Assembly: GCA_031308135.1 (NCBI GenBank)
Contig: JAHLJT010009436.1
Location: forward strand, 123,555,366-123,619,365
DNA: 64,000 nucleotides
Direction: 5' to 3'
Source of the DNA: Acheta domesticus
Lineage: Eukaryota; Arthropoda; Insecta; Orthoptera; Gryllidae
Position 1 is the stretch's first letter; each line of letters starts with the position of its first letter. The translations under genes and the position numbers were made by a program. The notes beneath the pieces are model-generated. The model did no database searches and was not told the DNA's origin. It was given only the letters and a program-made list of their open reading frames with translations. Below are positions 9,371 to 21,409 of this stretch, piece by piece.

Positions 9371-12300
9371 CTTTCCAGACATTTACTTGGCGCGATAAAT
9401 GTCTTGGGTAATCCGAGAAAGGCCTTGAGATCGAGTCTTGCGTTCTGTTTTTCTGCGTGTTTGTGTTGTCTCGCGGATGCACGGGAATTTGTGCACGTGT
9501 TATTAGTTCATTCTCTTCACTTGAAGCGTTGTTGAACTACGGTTGTGGATTAATGATGCACTGTGATAGGCGAGTACTCTCCAACAATACGTCATAACGA
9601 TTAATTACTAAAAGTATATCGTTTGAACAATCGACCCCACTGGTCACCTTTTTATTGAACATTTTTACTTACGTATAATATATTTTGTCAGGTATTGATA
9701 AAGAAAACATTTGAAGTCTTAGATCTTGAAGGGTTAATATACAAGTTGTTAGTAGATACTCATTGTTTTAAATTAAAAATTACAAAACGTTTCGAGTGCA
9801 GTTTCCGTCTCGTTTTTGAGTGTTCAAAATTGTTGGAATTACAGTAACGCAATGGAGTTTACCTAATAACATTAACATGGGATATTAAGAGTATCAAAAG
9901 GAATAAATCACTGACCATATAACAATGAAATGAAAAAAAAACACAGTCAATTAAAACAATAAAATGAGTAAAGCATAAAATTAATTAAACACAAATCTGG
10001 TAAGACATTAGGGGAAATAGTTTTTGATAAAATTATAAATTTAATGACACAGTGAACAAAAAACAATTGATTTTATTTTGAACCACTTACTTGATTAACT
10101 TAATGTCTGGAGAGCTTCCTTCCCAAATGTCGTGTATCAGTTTTCCAAATTATCATCAAATGGAGGAAATCACGAATTGACTATATGTACTAAAATAAAA
10201 TGTCTTATTATGTAGTGCTAAGGGATTCCTTTGGAAATGCCCTTGAGGATTGCCCTCTGGGCCCGAACAAACGGGAATGATTCCGTAATGAAAATATATG
10301 TCGAACTTATCAGTATTATTTTCTTCAAATCTCTTTTTACTGCTTATAAAAAATAGGTTAACATTGTCTTACAATATTTGACGTGGCATTACAGTTGCTG
10401 AATTTTACTAATAATTATGTTATTTTGTTAAGTAATATAGTGTTGATAGTGTTTATAAATTGTACTCATTCTGGTTTTCGACTGTGAGTACTTCTATTAA
10501 CATTATCTCTTCACCTACAAAAATTGTTAATTGCCCTTTTCTCAATGCGGGAAAGGAAGGAAAGGAAAATAGAGATTACTTGAAACTGCAGGTTGTGATT
10601 GTGTGTATTCATAAGAATTTTGAGTATTTTAGGGGTGCCCTCATTTAGGAAAATTCTGTTCAAATATTTGTCAAACAGAAAAATCAAGTTCAAAATATTG
10701 TTTCTATTTATTGAGATGAATGCGCAATGTTCAAAAATGAATATAAATTCCAATCGAATGATCTTCCAACATATTACTTATTTGGAAAAACATAATATAT
10801 TTTTTCGTCGAATTACCCCTCTGAATGCTGGATAAATGCGTGAAAATTATACGTTTAGTTTCATTCATACAGTTGATTTTCTCTCTCACACTTTATACAT
10901 TGCGCAAACACCTCTCCTCAAATTTTTTGTACCAGTTTGTCACGACATTTTTACACATTCTATACGAAATACTGTTTATAGGCTGTAAAATGACTCAGCT
11001 GAAAAATAATTACGAGCTAAGAGGTTTTCTTCTTGGTGCAGAGTCATGATTGCCCCGGGGGTAATAGTTGGCTTCACTCACAATTTCCTGCCGACATAAC
11101 ATGCGAAAAACGTGTTTATATTATGCTTTTCTCGACCCGATATTTTTAAATATTTCCACACCGTTTGATTTTTCTAATTTGGGAAAATGTTCACGTTTTT
11201 TTATTTATTATTCTATACGTAAAGCCCCCGCTGGTCGGCGTATGTTGTCGCATCGACTCCGCCATCGACCTTCTGAGCAGCCGTGGCAGAGGTTGCTGTC
11301 TGATACCTCTAGCGCAGGTGCCAGCTCCACCTCCACCTCCACCAGCGCTGATTTGCGACACCAAATTAGTCGGCAGCAAGTCCAACCGCTTGGCCCTGTC
11401 TCGCAGATCTTAAGACGCCGTTTCTCTCTACGTTCGCCGTATTTCATATTCCCACAAGGCGCCGGAGACGGGAAATGTTAGCGGAATACAAGTGCACTGT
11501 TCCTGTATCTCTTGATTAATGTCCACAGTGAATTTGAAACTGACGAGTCGCTGAAAAAAAGGTGCTAAGGGATACCTACTGACTAACCACACTGCACCAA
11601 CATATAAAAAATTAGTTCGGTTTCATTCTCGAAGGCAGTGCTAGTCAAAACATTTTCTACACTTCCGACTATGCGGCCCTCATTTTCCCGTATACATCAG
11701 TGCTCTTTGATGATTATTTATTTCCCCTGAAGAGAAAATATAATAAATTTTAAAAAATGAAGAAAATATTTTCATTATCTAATTTTCACAGAAAGGTGTA
11801 TCTCTTAAAAAACGAGAATTAATAAGAGATAGTAACAATGAAACCTGCAAAGCTGATTCGAACAACTGAGAAACTAGTCTACTTTTTCTGGAACAGAATC
11901 AGCATACTATTTGTAGGAAAATGTTCACATTCAAAACTTTGACTCTATTTTATATAATAACTACCGGTTCCTTGTGTTACTATGAACGAAAAATTGCGTA
12001 CGTAAAAATATGGAAATAATATTCCCACTAGTTACGAGCCGTTGCAGCTTGCATAATTATGATCGCAACGTAACAAGGGCTGGAAGAGTGAATTGATTAC
12101 CCTCCGCAACTGAATGATCATTATATTTAAAAAGACATTGTTCTTAAAATATAAATAACAATGCTTTACAAAAGCTCTATCGAAATCAAAATAAAAACTG
12201 AGTTATGCAGTAAATATAGCAAACATTTTGAATTTCCATCAAAACAACATTTTACTGTTTAATTGAATAATCCTTTGCATTTAATAAATCCGAACATTGA

Positions 12301-13089
12301 ATTAATATCAGATTAGGTTTACTATCACTTTAAAATAGATGGAATATTAACGCAATGAGTGTGAGGCATGTAAGGAATGGAGAAAATGGTGTCACGGTTC
12401 GTGCCATTGCGCTGGCAATATTCCAACTTAAGAGGTAAGTGCAATCTTGAAACACATTATGTCGTACACGGTGAAATTACGCTGCCTCTTGATTCGTGTC
12501 TCTTCATCATGTTCACTTACCAACTAGATGGTTATGTCTAATAGTACATCACGCGTAGCATGAACCTTCGCGACAGAGCAACGGTCATCGGACACGTAAA
12601 GAATGTTACGCGTTATACGATCACGGAACTGTTCGCAACCATTGAAAGAGTACCTTTGAATAATGGAAATAAATAATATGAATTACAGTTCGTGGAATTA
12701 GAAAGATGCGATATTAAACATAGTCATTTGACGAACGGCGCGTCGGTTCTTACGAAAGGAGAATGATGAGACTTGCTTTCCTCGAACGAATAAGTGCAAA
12801 TTTATGTCACATTAGATGCAGTATTATGTTCCTGAGATGTACGAGTCTCTGGACTATTTGGTTAGCTATAAAACGGATCGAAAAATATAAGAGAAATACA
12901 AATATAACCGATACGCGTGATTTATTACGAGAGATAAATGTTTCTAATTGTTAAAAGTGATTCTTTAATACTGATAAAAAACAATTTATCAGTGAAAAAT
13001 GAAGTATATTTAAGAAAACGTGAAAACAACAATATACAACTGTGACACATTCACAATTTTGTGGTAGGGGTGGGGGCTCAATAGACTTC
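9371..13089. other. AT-rich non-coding sequence
   Basis: About 3.7 kb without a supported gene. A mildly GC-richer stretch at 11220-11480 includes a CTCCACCTCCACCTCCACC run near 11330. Short open frames near 10460-11050 are AT-driven. Confidence 0.4.
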
Positions 13090-13122
13090 ATCCCCCCCCC
13101 TGCGCGCACACACACAAGCACA

Positions 13123-13165
<43 letters not shown>
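13090..13165. repeat. (CA)n microsatellite
   Basis: A C-run and GCGCACA prelude lead into an almost pure CA repeat to 13165. Confidence 0.95.
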
Positions 13166-13166
<1 letters not shown>

Positions 13167-13479
13167 GTTGATGATACATTCACAAGTATAGTTTTTGGTA
13201 ATTTTATGTACGAAATCACTACTTCGTAACACTAAATCAACAAATAAAAAGACATTTAAAATTGAGCCTAACTGAAAAACTCCTTATTAAAAAATCATGT
13301 CGGTTGGACACTAAAGATATTCGTATATTCCTCTCCACAGAAAAATCATGATAGCGCCACTGATAATAAACATATCTAGATTCAAAATGATATCCAAATA
13401 ACAGGTGCTCTCTTTCCGAATCAATTCCTCCTTCCCCCACTCTGCATTTGTCTGAGCAGCAGCCGGATATCCTGTCGCA

Positions 13480-13680
13480 AGCGCTCGCAAACACGGGACG
13501 TGAGGCGGGAGTTGGATTGCGCTCTAGCGAATTGGGCGAGCGGTTGTGGGCGGCGGCGGCGGATGACGTTCACAGGTGGGGACACGCAGACACCAGATGC
13601 CGCGCCTCGCCGGGACGCGCTGCCCGGCGAGAGGCGCTTCGTAGCAGCGGCAACGCCAGGACCTCGCACAACAATTTCTA
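13480..13680. other. CpG-rich patch
   Basis: Dense CpG, with GGCGGCGGCGGATGACG and CGCCGGGACGCGCTGCCC-type sequence. Open frames on both strands show no domain. Confidence 0.35.
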
Positions 13681-14860
13681 CAGCAACTGGTACATGCTCG
13701 AAGGGCCGCATCTTACTTTCTCGAAAATAACATATTTTAAACCAAAAAACTATTGAGGTGGATTTTCTCAAAACGCTTGGTATGCAAAAGTAGAACAACG
13801 AGTTTAATTTTATTTTATATATTGCTACTTTACAATCTGTTCGCTTGGAACAATTGGTATGCAAGATGTAAGTAACAATTAAGAGATTCTAAAGGCTAAA
13901 TCTAGGACATGCTCACGCTTTGGTCTATACATATGTTCACTGCTGTCCAACATGTTCACTGATAGTTGATTCGTGTGGTAACTCAGTCTCGTCTGATGCT
14001 CTTACTTTGCTTGCTGATAGTCTCTGCCTTGGTTCAGAGATTCAAATCTTCGTACAAATTATTGTTGGTTACGAACCAAGACGCGTTGAATAATTATCTC
14101 AATGTTTTTGTTTCTATGTTTATGTTTTAAAATCGACGGCAAACGAATTAATTCCCAAAATTAACTCAGAGCTCTCCACGGTTGCTGCCGTTCCTTGTAC
14201 AGGTTGCTACTGGACTCCACTAATTGGCGCTGATATATCTACGAGATGTGCAGAAGATTGCTGTCTCGGAAAGGCATCTGATCTAAATTTCGTTTCCGTT
14301 CAATATCGGTGCGTTTTCACTTGCATCTACGAGAAGTCGCAGAATTCAAGATCGTGTCTTCCATTAGCGTGCTATTCATGAAAATTGCTTTTGAGCAGAA
14401 GAGAGAAAGCACGGCGTCAAATCACTGACGACACAGGGTGAATAGAGCGCCGCTGATATTCAGGTCAAGAACAACTAAACGTTTATGAACAACGTAACGT
14501 TTTAAATCCAATGATATGGCAGAGGCGGTGTAATGAGTCAATCAGAGGACTTGAACTTGAGTTATTGAGCCAAAATGTGATTGTTTAACAATTGATTTAT
14601 TTCAATAAGGTTTTCTTGAATATGCCACTATTTATTTTAATTCTATGCACAGCAAGGTACAAAACTTAATTCATAGTTTAAGCTCGTCTTATTCCCATGT
14701 AATTTTAAAAAAATATAAATTAATATAAATATAAAATTGCAGATAAAGAATGCAAGCGAATGCAGCGAAACGAAAATATAGTGCAACAATGCGCGAATGC
14801 AATGCAACGAGCAAGGAACAATCGCAAGGAAGAAAATCTAGTTAGTAGAGCCTAGTGGCA
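13681..14860. other. Non-coding sequence, nothing recognised
   Basis: No supported gene or repeat. Short AT-rich runs near 14700. Confidence 0.4.
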
Positions 14861-15135
14861 GGTGAGATGAGCGCGGAGGCGACCCGGCGCGGCGGTGAGG
14901 TTTGGGGGTGTCGGCGGCCGCGGTGCGTGACATCCGCCTGTCATCGATCGCTGCCGTCATCGCGCGGCCGCCCCGGGGCGGAGCGGAGCGGAGCGTGATG
15001 CGCGCGTCCGGCGCCGGAATCTCTCCATTTCCGGGCGACGCCCCTCCTCCGGCCATGAGAGGCAGTCAGTGGGATGGGGGCGGCCTGAAAGGGAGACGGT
15101 TCTCACGACGACGGCGGAGGGTATGGTGCACCTGC
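14861..15135. other. CpG-rich patch
   Basis: GC-rich with a GGAGCGGAGCGGAGCG run near 14985. It ends against the GATA microsatellite. No domain in the overlapping frames. Confidence 0.35.
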
Positions 15136-15141
15136 GGGATG

Positions 15142-15258
15142 ACAGATAGGAGATAGATAGGGAGATAGATAGATAGATAGGGAAATAGATGGGGAGATAG
15201 ATGGGGAAATAGATGGGGAGATAGATGGATAGATAGAACGATAGACAGAACGATAGAC
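15142..15258. repeat. (GATA)n-type microsatellite
   Basis: Degenerate GATA/GGGA tetranucleotide array. It abuts the truncated 5' end of the LINE that starts at about 15260. Confidence 0.9.
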
Positions 15259-16075
15259 ACGACATCAAGAACGCCTTTAACTCGGCCAAATGGCAGGAAA
15301 TCATCAGAATCTGATAGAGAAGAACACCCTGGAGAACCTCACCAGAATGATAAGAAGCTACTTAAGCGACTAAAAGACAATTTACGAAGGCAAAGGAAAC
15401 TTATAGATGTCAAAATGACCTGTGGTGTCCCACAAGATTCTAAAATTGGTCCTTTCTTATGAAATATTGTATACGAGAGTTTACTGGGCATAAAACGTCC
15501 GCAAAATATCTCAATAGCGAACATTGCGGACAAGGCGATAATAGAGTCAAAGGCAGAAACATCGACCCTGCTAGAAGTTATCGTTAACGACACCCTGAGA
15601 AGAGTAATGAAGTGGCTGACGTCCAAAGGGCTGGAAGCCGCAGCCCATAAAACGGAAGCGCTACTCATCACGGACAGACGATCCTATCCCAATCCGACAT
15701 TCCTAATAGGCAAGGAAAAATAGTACGTCGCTAGAGACTTCTCTACCTAGGAAAGGAGATTGACCGAAAGCTACGTTTTGGACCATACATCACCGAGACG
15801 GCGGAAAAAGCATTAGGTATAGAGGCATCGCTTTCAAGATTGATGCCGAACATCAGGGCTCCCAGCGACAAGAGAAGGCGCCTTTTTATGAGCCAGATGC
15901 ACTCGAAAATGCTTTGTGCAGCACCGATCTAGCCAGAATCCCTCCAAAACAATAATCTGAGAAGGAAAATGCAGACTGTCCGGAGGAAAAGAGCCCTGCG
16001 AATAAGATCGACGTACAGAACGGTATCCGGAAGTGCTGTTGGCGAACGTCCCTCCCATTGACCTGCTTGTTTCTA
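15259..16075 (+). pseudogene. Reverse transcriptase fragment of the R1-like LINE
   Basis: Motif A is present, motif B has lost the usual QGS (QDS here), and the FADD-type motif C reads IADK. An in-frame stop follows motif A within about ten codons. This is a dead copy by sequence. It lies in plus orientation, truncated at its 5' end against the GATA array, as expected for incomplete target-primed reverse transcription. Confidence 0.75.
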
Positions 16076-16700
16076 GAAAGGAAAGAAGTTTACGACTACA
16101 CCCATGAGCAAGACGGCAAAGGACGGTGAACGCACCAAAATAGAGATAGCGAAGTTCAAAAGCGAAAGAAAACGTGATTCACCGTTGGCAGAAGCTCTGA
16201 GACAGAGAGGAAACAGGCAGATGGACCCATAGGCTCATCTCGAACATATCCAAATGGATAAACCACAAACACGGGTCCGTGTCACATCATTTAACTCAGA
16301 CAGGGCATAGATGCTTTAGAGCATACCTGAAGAGATTCAGAAAGACAAAACATAAGACACAGTTTGCTTCTACTGCAGCCATGAATTACACGATGCCTAA
16401 TATAGGCGTTCGGCATTGTCTAATTCATACACTGCCCGAGATGGAACACGCTAAGGCATCGTATGATATGGGAGGTCAGGTGTAATGTCACACCAGAAAA
16501 TATGGTGACATTAATGATCCATATTAAAAGGAAGTGGACAGCAATCTAGAGACATATCACCGCCATCCTCAATAAGAAGGAAGAAGACGAAAGAAACTAC
16601 AACCAAAATCGAACCTGAATAAGTACATCAAAGTACTACTGCTGGCAATACCCGCAGGTAATGCATAATTGCAGTTCCAGGGTGGATAATAACAGATACA
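15259..16700 (+). mobile_element. 5'-truncated R1-clade-like non-LTR retrotransposon
   Basis: The sequence begins abruptly within reverse transcriptase motif A, reading DIKNAFNSAKW at 15261. It continues through a motif-B relative (CGVPQDSKIGP near 15420), a degenerate motif C (NIADKA near 15520), and a stretch decoding as ASLSRLMPNIRAPS near 15825 and TYRTVSGSAVGE near 16010. The distal part near 16280-16340 decodes as HHLTQTGHRCFRAYLKRF. These blocks are typical of R1-type LINEs, normally part of a protein of more than 1000 residues. Stops and frameshifts occur throughout, and the catalytic Asp pair of motif C is broken (D to K). The 3' end is not sharply defined. Confidence 0.8.
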
Positions 16701-16789
16701 AAAAGTATTTGTGTTTTTAGTGAGTAAAAATTTCACGCTGTTGAGTATGGGCTCCTCAGCGTCTTGTTTTAGATTTCCAGTTTCCCTCG

Positions 16790-16794
<5 letters not shown>

Positions 16795-16860
<66 letters not shown>
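16795..16860. repeat. (TA)n microsatellite
   Basis: Pure TA repeat of about 65 bp, directly left of the LTR-like block. Confidence 0.98.
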
Positions 16861-16863
<3 letters not shown>

Positions 16864-18114
16864 AATGGGACGGTCGCACACGTACTAATTTCGGCGTGTG
16901 CGAGATGAATATTTTATATAACAGGGAGTCCGGGAAAACTTAGCTGGCTGAAAATGTGCGTTTCTCCGCTACCTGAGTGCGCGAAGGGTCGCCGCCGGCC
17001 GCCGATGGGAGCGCCTCCCTTTGTTCAAGACCGTTTGCCACACCTCTGGTATTTCCGAGCGCTGCGTCAGAGCTCACCCAGCGTCTTCTCGGAAATCGTG
17101 GTGACGTGAACGCCCACTCGAAATCGGGTTCCAACCGTCGATGGACCCATGGCAATTGGACGGCGCGCATCACGCGGTTTGGCTGCGCCAATAGTCGAAC
17201 ACTAGGCGGGGGTGAGACATGTGATCTCGCGAGCAAGGGAGGTTGCTGCGAACGCGAGACTCGGCCATTCCGAGACGAACGACGACCGCGAGTGTTACCT
17301 TCCGATGTAAGCGACGACCGAGGTGTTGGGTCCGATGGCAACGACCGCCGCGAGACGCTAGATCGCCGCCGGCAAACGCATCGTCGCCACCTCACCGCCC
17401 GCTCAGGTGCCGCCGAAGGGAGAGGCGGAACACCGTGTGAGTGCCGATCCTCGAATGAACGAAGAAGCGTTCGGACGCGGCCTGAGGGCCGGCCGCCGCT
17501 AAAAGACGCTTTGGTGTGGCGATCCCTGGCCGCCGCCGCCGCAGTCAACAGTGCCGCGCGCCGGGCCGCTGCCACGCCGTCGTCGCCGCCGCGCCAGCCC
17601 ACGCGCCGCGCCGCCGCCGCTGCGCTGTCGCGCGCGCCCGCCCGCGCGCAGCCCTGCGCCTGCCGCGCACGCCTGCTCGCGTGCCGCGACACCGCCGCCG
17701 CGGCCACCAGCTGCCCGACCGGCCCAGGAAACGGGGGGAAGCGCCGCTACCCTGCCGCCCGACACCCGGGCCGATGCCGACGCCCGGAGGGGCGGAGCGC
17801 CCGTGCAATGACCCGGAAGGGTTGGACTGTTAAGTTAAGCTAGTTATAAGTTAGGTTAAGATAGTATTAAGAACTGTAGGGGGCTTCACCCGATTATTTT
17901 TAGCTGTGAATTAAACTCAGAAATCATGAAAGAGCGTTTTACTGTGTAGTGCATGAATATGCCCAGTCACGCATGCGTCCTAAATAGATTCCAGCCGAGC
18001 ACATGAGGCAACCTGCAGCAGACGGGAATCCACAGGTGAGTCGGGTCACGCCCTGAGAGAGATTAACACCGCCGACACCGATGAGTGGTCGTGTGTACGG
18101 GGGCGGGTGTTACA
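16861..18114 (+). mobile_element. Candidate solo LTR
   Basis: A 1.25-kb block begins TGTAATGGGAC and ends GGGTGTTACA, so the ends are TG...CA with a 5-bp inverted match (TGTAA/TTACA). It is inserted between TA repeats, with ATAT on both sides. The interior is GC-rich with high CpG (16960-17830), and overlapping open frames of 288 and 255 residues on opposite strands show no recognisable domain. A good splice donor, CACAGGTGAGT, lies near 18032-18042. These traits fit a long LTR, but no internal region or second LTR is present, and the TA context makes a target duplication uninformative. A host CpG promoter is the alternative. Confidence 0.4.
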
Positions 18115-18296
18115 ATATATATATAATGTTCGGGGATAGCAAACAATTACAATTAAAGGTTGTTAAGTTAGATCTAATTATTTTATAATTATTTATAAAT
18201 TAACATTTGTTTTTATATTCCTGTGACTTATTCCTTACCTAAGACATGGCTCCATTCCACTCCACTTCACTTCATTGTATAAGAGACTCAACTTTA
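18115..18296. other. Short non-coding spacer
   Basis: AT-rich sequence between the LTR-like block and the TAA array. Nothing recognised. Confidence 0.4.
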
Positions 18297-18330
18297 ATAA
18301 TAATAATAATAATCATAATAATAATTATAA
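18297..18330. repeat. (TAA)n microsatellite, 5' flank of Dong-like element A
   Basis: TAA/TCA repeat run immediately before the element's 5' region. Confidence 0.9.
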
Positions 18331-18797
18331 CAACAACTCCACCTAGGGAGTACACGACCTTGCAGTAGGTGGTGGAGCTTGAGTATCCCATGAGCCCGAG
18401 AGCTATGTCAGTATTCGCTTAGCTACCGGTAGGGTATCCCTTGCTGAATAGGTTGAAGGTGAGGGGTCCGACGAAGAAGTACTCCATTGTGAGGAGAGTG
18501 GGAAGTACGTAGAGAGGGAAGGGTCATGAACCTTTGGACTTCCTGTTATCGGCTCATGGAGGGTACACGAGAGAAACTGGGTTGGCACACAAGGCCACTG
18601 ATTAGAGTAGAGGCCCGAACCTTGCATTAGCCAGCGAAGGAGGCTGCCTTCGACAGTCAGTGAAAATCCCGTAGGGTTTAGTAATGCCGACTGGCGATCG
18701 GAGGGACCCCTTGCTGGGCTCTGCGGGGGATGCCCCGAGACCACTATGGGTCGCAGTAACGGATGGCAGGAAACAACCCAATGGTTAAGTGTGATCT

Positions 18798-19450
18798 GTG
18801 AACTCAAACTTGTTACCTGCGAATCTTCACTTGAAACCAATGAGCAAAATAGATAGAACAAGCAATGTAATGAACCTTAACGTGCCTTTTTCTACCAATA
18901 TCCCATACCTGCTCAGAAACCGAGCTAATGTCACCTTGTCGCCATCTCGCCATCCCACGGATGTTAGTCCCAGGGACACAAAGCCCGCAATAGCTCGAAG
19001 CCATCGTCAGAGATGGACACGGGGTGAATTAAAGGAGTTGATGTGGTGCTTTTACTATGGGAAACTTGAAATCCCCTGGGTTGACAAGATCCAGATTTAT
19101 TGGATTAAGAAATTAACAGCATTACATTCTCATCTAGCAAAGGTTGTTAATAAAATTTAGAAAACCCTAAGGAACTCCCCGAATGACTCACTCGCGGCAT
19201 CACGTATTTGCTTCCCAAAGCGAGAGACAGCTCTTTGACGAAGAACTACAGGCCAATTACTTGCCTGCCAGTAATGTACAAACTTATAACTGCAGCCATA
19301 GCTGACAAAATGTATAGACACCTAGAAAAGAACCATCTGTTGCCAGTTGAACAGAAAGAATGTCGTAAAGGCTCCTATGGCTGTTAGGAAATCTTGCTTC
19401 TGAATAAAATATTTTTGAATGATATAAAGAAACGAAAACGTAATTGAAAC
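18798..19450 (+). pseudogene. N-terminal region of Dong-like element A
   Basis: An open stretch from 18798 to 19160 contains RHPTDVSPRDTKPAIARSH followed by a Myb-like WTRGELKELMWCFYYGK. R2/R4-type elements commonly carry an N-terminal DNA-binding Myb-like segment in front of the reverse transcriptase. Downstream, other frames give NYRPITCLPVMYKLITAAIA near 19255-19300, the conserved block before motif A. Stops near 19160 and 19385 and frame changes show decay. Confidence 0.6.
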
Positions 19451-20165
19451 ATGGCTTGGATTGACTACCAGAAGGCCTTTGACAATGTGCCACACGATTG
19501 GATTTTGAAGACCCTGGAGATCCATCGATTTCATTCTAAACTTGTTAAGTTTTGCAAGGCTAGCATGAAGTCGTGGAGCACCAGGTTACGAATCCACAGC
19601 GGAAAGGTAGTAGTAGAAACAAGAAGTATTCAGATTAACAGGGGAATTTTTCAAGGAGATTCACTATCCCCTCTGCTGTTTTGCATTAGTGTGATCCCAT
19701 TATCGAGACAGCTGTCGCACACTGACTTTAGTTACAAGCTCCATGGTGATGAAAGGCCTATATCACATTTATTTTACATGGATGACCTTAAAGAGTTTAT
19801 GAAGCGATTCTCTCCCAAATGCTGTCTGTCATCAATGACTTTAGCAATGACATCTGCATGAAGTTTGGTCTTGAGAAGTGTGCAAAAGTCAACTTAAAAA
19901 GAGGCAAAATAACCACATCAGAGAGAATTGAATTTGATACGCACACTGTGATTCAAGATCTTGAGCCAGGTAAAACTTACAAATATCTGGGAAATGAAGA
20001 ATGTGAGACCATCTTGAACGACACAATGAAAGAGAGAAATCGCAGGGAGTATTATAGAAGAGTGTGACTTGTCCTGCAATCAGCTCTGAACTCAAAGAAT
20101 AAAATATCAGCAATAGGTACATTGGCAGTGCCTGTAGCCGAATACAGTTTCGGACTAGTGGACTG
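19451..20165 (+). pseudogene. Reverse transcriptase region of Dong-like element A
   Basis: Copies RNA of the element into DNA at the target in family members. Motif A reads IDYQKAFDNVPHDW (19460-19500), motif B GIFQGDSLSPLLF (19645-19685) and motif C YMDD (19775-19786). All three are intact within one 136-residue open frame, which then shifts. The next block, in another frame, includes KFGLEKCAKVNLKRGK and GKTYKYLG near 19865-19990, followed by a stop at the RREYYRRV block. The WTEQEI block at about 20165 ends against the internal TAA array. The catalytic Asp residues survive, but frameshifts and the lost thumb region prevent function. Confidence 0.75.
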
Positions 20166-20178
20166 GACTGAGCAGGAA

Positions 20179-20179
<1 letters not shown>

Positions 20180-20249
<70 letters not shown>

Positions 20250-20258
20250 CAACAACAA
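20180..20258. repeat. Internal (TAA)n(CAA)n array replacing part of element A
   Basis: About 78 bp of TAA then CAA repeats, joining GAGCAGGAAAT to AAATTCAAACTGATCGC. In element C the corresponding positions (about 62700 and 61925) are some 770 bp apart. Confidence 0.9.
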
Positions 20259-20698
20259 ATTCAAACTGATCGCACGATAGCGACAAACGATGACGGATAT
20301 AGTCATTCGGGATTTGGAGAACAAATCATGTTTACTTGTCGATGTTGCTGTACCTTGATATCAAAACGTCGTTACCATGGAGGCGGAGAAAATCTCAAAT
20401 ACAAGAGTTTGGAAATCGAGATCAGCCGAATGTGGGGCGTAAAAGCACAGGTCGTCCCGATGGTTATCGGAGTACTGGGATTTGTTCCGCAAAATTTGTG
20501 TAAGAACTTGTCTAAATATCCAGGTAATTCAAAGACTGGGAAGTGCAAGAAATCGCTTTATTTGGAACAGCCCACAGTTTGCACAAAGTATTATAGAGGT
20601 ACCGACAGTCCCTAGATCTACTCCTTAGGTAGCTGGTTGCAACCTGGAGTAGATTTATATTCAGTCGGCTCATAACATCTTTAGTCGTGATATAGAGG
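20259..20698 (+). pseudogene. RLE endonuclease C-terminal fragment of element A
   Basis: After a frame correction the start decodes as a PDIVIRDLEN-type segment followed by LVDVAVP, the core of the PD-(X)n-D endonuclease of R2/R4-type LINEs. The frame at 20328-20615 then reads SLEIEISRMWGVKAQVVPMV and GVLGFVPQNLCKNLSKYPG, which matches the C-terminus of element C. Upstream cysteine/histidine motif residues are absent because of the internal deletion. Confidence 0.65.
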
Positions 20699-20713
20699 AA
20701 TAATAATAATAAT

Positions 20714-21409
20714 CGTCTCCTGTATTATTTCAGTAGTACACCTTTGCATTCCGGCTCTCACAAGCAACCAATCTTTATAAATGAGGGCTCCAAAGAAAGA
20801 GAATTTCACGGAGACTTGACGAATTCCACTTTGACTTTAAAAATATGGATAATGTCTTTAAAAAAACGCATCGAATTATTCATGTAAAATGCAGCCCGCA
20901 TCACATGTCAATCTATATCGGCAAATAACTCATAAACCAACCGTTTTAGAGCCTTAAGAAGTAAAATTTTAAGGCCAAAGGCCTCAAAGAAACGTTTTTC
21001 AATTCATAATCTACAAGACGAGACATTCTCCGATCAATTAACTTTTCGGTTCCACGCTTCAATACTATCAAGGCCACCTCAATATTTCAGCCCTTCCTGT
21101 TAGTAGCAATTTTTGTGGCCACACGCTTAGAAGGCTTAGATTTGACAATCTTTATTTACGCTTTCTGTTAACACCATAGTTTGTGCAGTCTGACGAGGTT
21201 TATTTGCATAATCATTAATTCAAGGTTTGCTCTCCAGCAACAACTAGAAGTACTGTTATAGTTGCTTGATACCTACGAAGATTGTTTCTTTGCGTGTAGT
21301 GAAACCAATCAATTAACGTTTTACCGGTGTCTGTACGTGCTGTGTACCTAATGAGGAGGAATGTGGGTTCACAGAGAAGTGTGTTTTACCTGTATTTTCG
21401 TTTTCATTC
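20714..21409. other. AT-rich non-coding sequence
   Basis: No supported gene or repeat. A few short TAA units next to the element end. Confidence 0.4.

Larger units (their letters stand above)
18331..20713 (+). mobile_element. R4/Dong-like non-LTR retrotransposon A
   Basis: The element is bounded by TAA repeats on both sides (18297-18330 and 20699-20713). It has a non-coding leader, an N-terminal fragment with a Myb-like RQRWTRGELKELM, reverse transcriptase motifs, and a 3' fragment carrying a restriction-like endonuclease (RLE) domain. Its 3' end, TTTAGTCGTGATATAGAGGA then TAA repeats, matches element C (61485-63014, reverse complement) right to the TAA junction. R4/Dong-clade elements encode an RLE endonuclease, and Dong was described from TAA repeats, so the setting fits the clade. 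Relative to C, about 770 bp are missing and replaced by a TAA/CAA array at 20180-20258. Confidence 0.8.

Noticed and set aside
13090..13165. CA tract as a transcribed regulatory element
   Set aside because: Ordinary dinucleotide microsatellite without linked gene.
16977..17843. 288-residue plus-strand and 255-residue minus-strand open frames as possible genes
   Set aside because: They overlap in antisense within a CpG-rich block where stops are rare, are Arg/Ala-rich, and have no recognisable domain or splice context that favours one of them.
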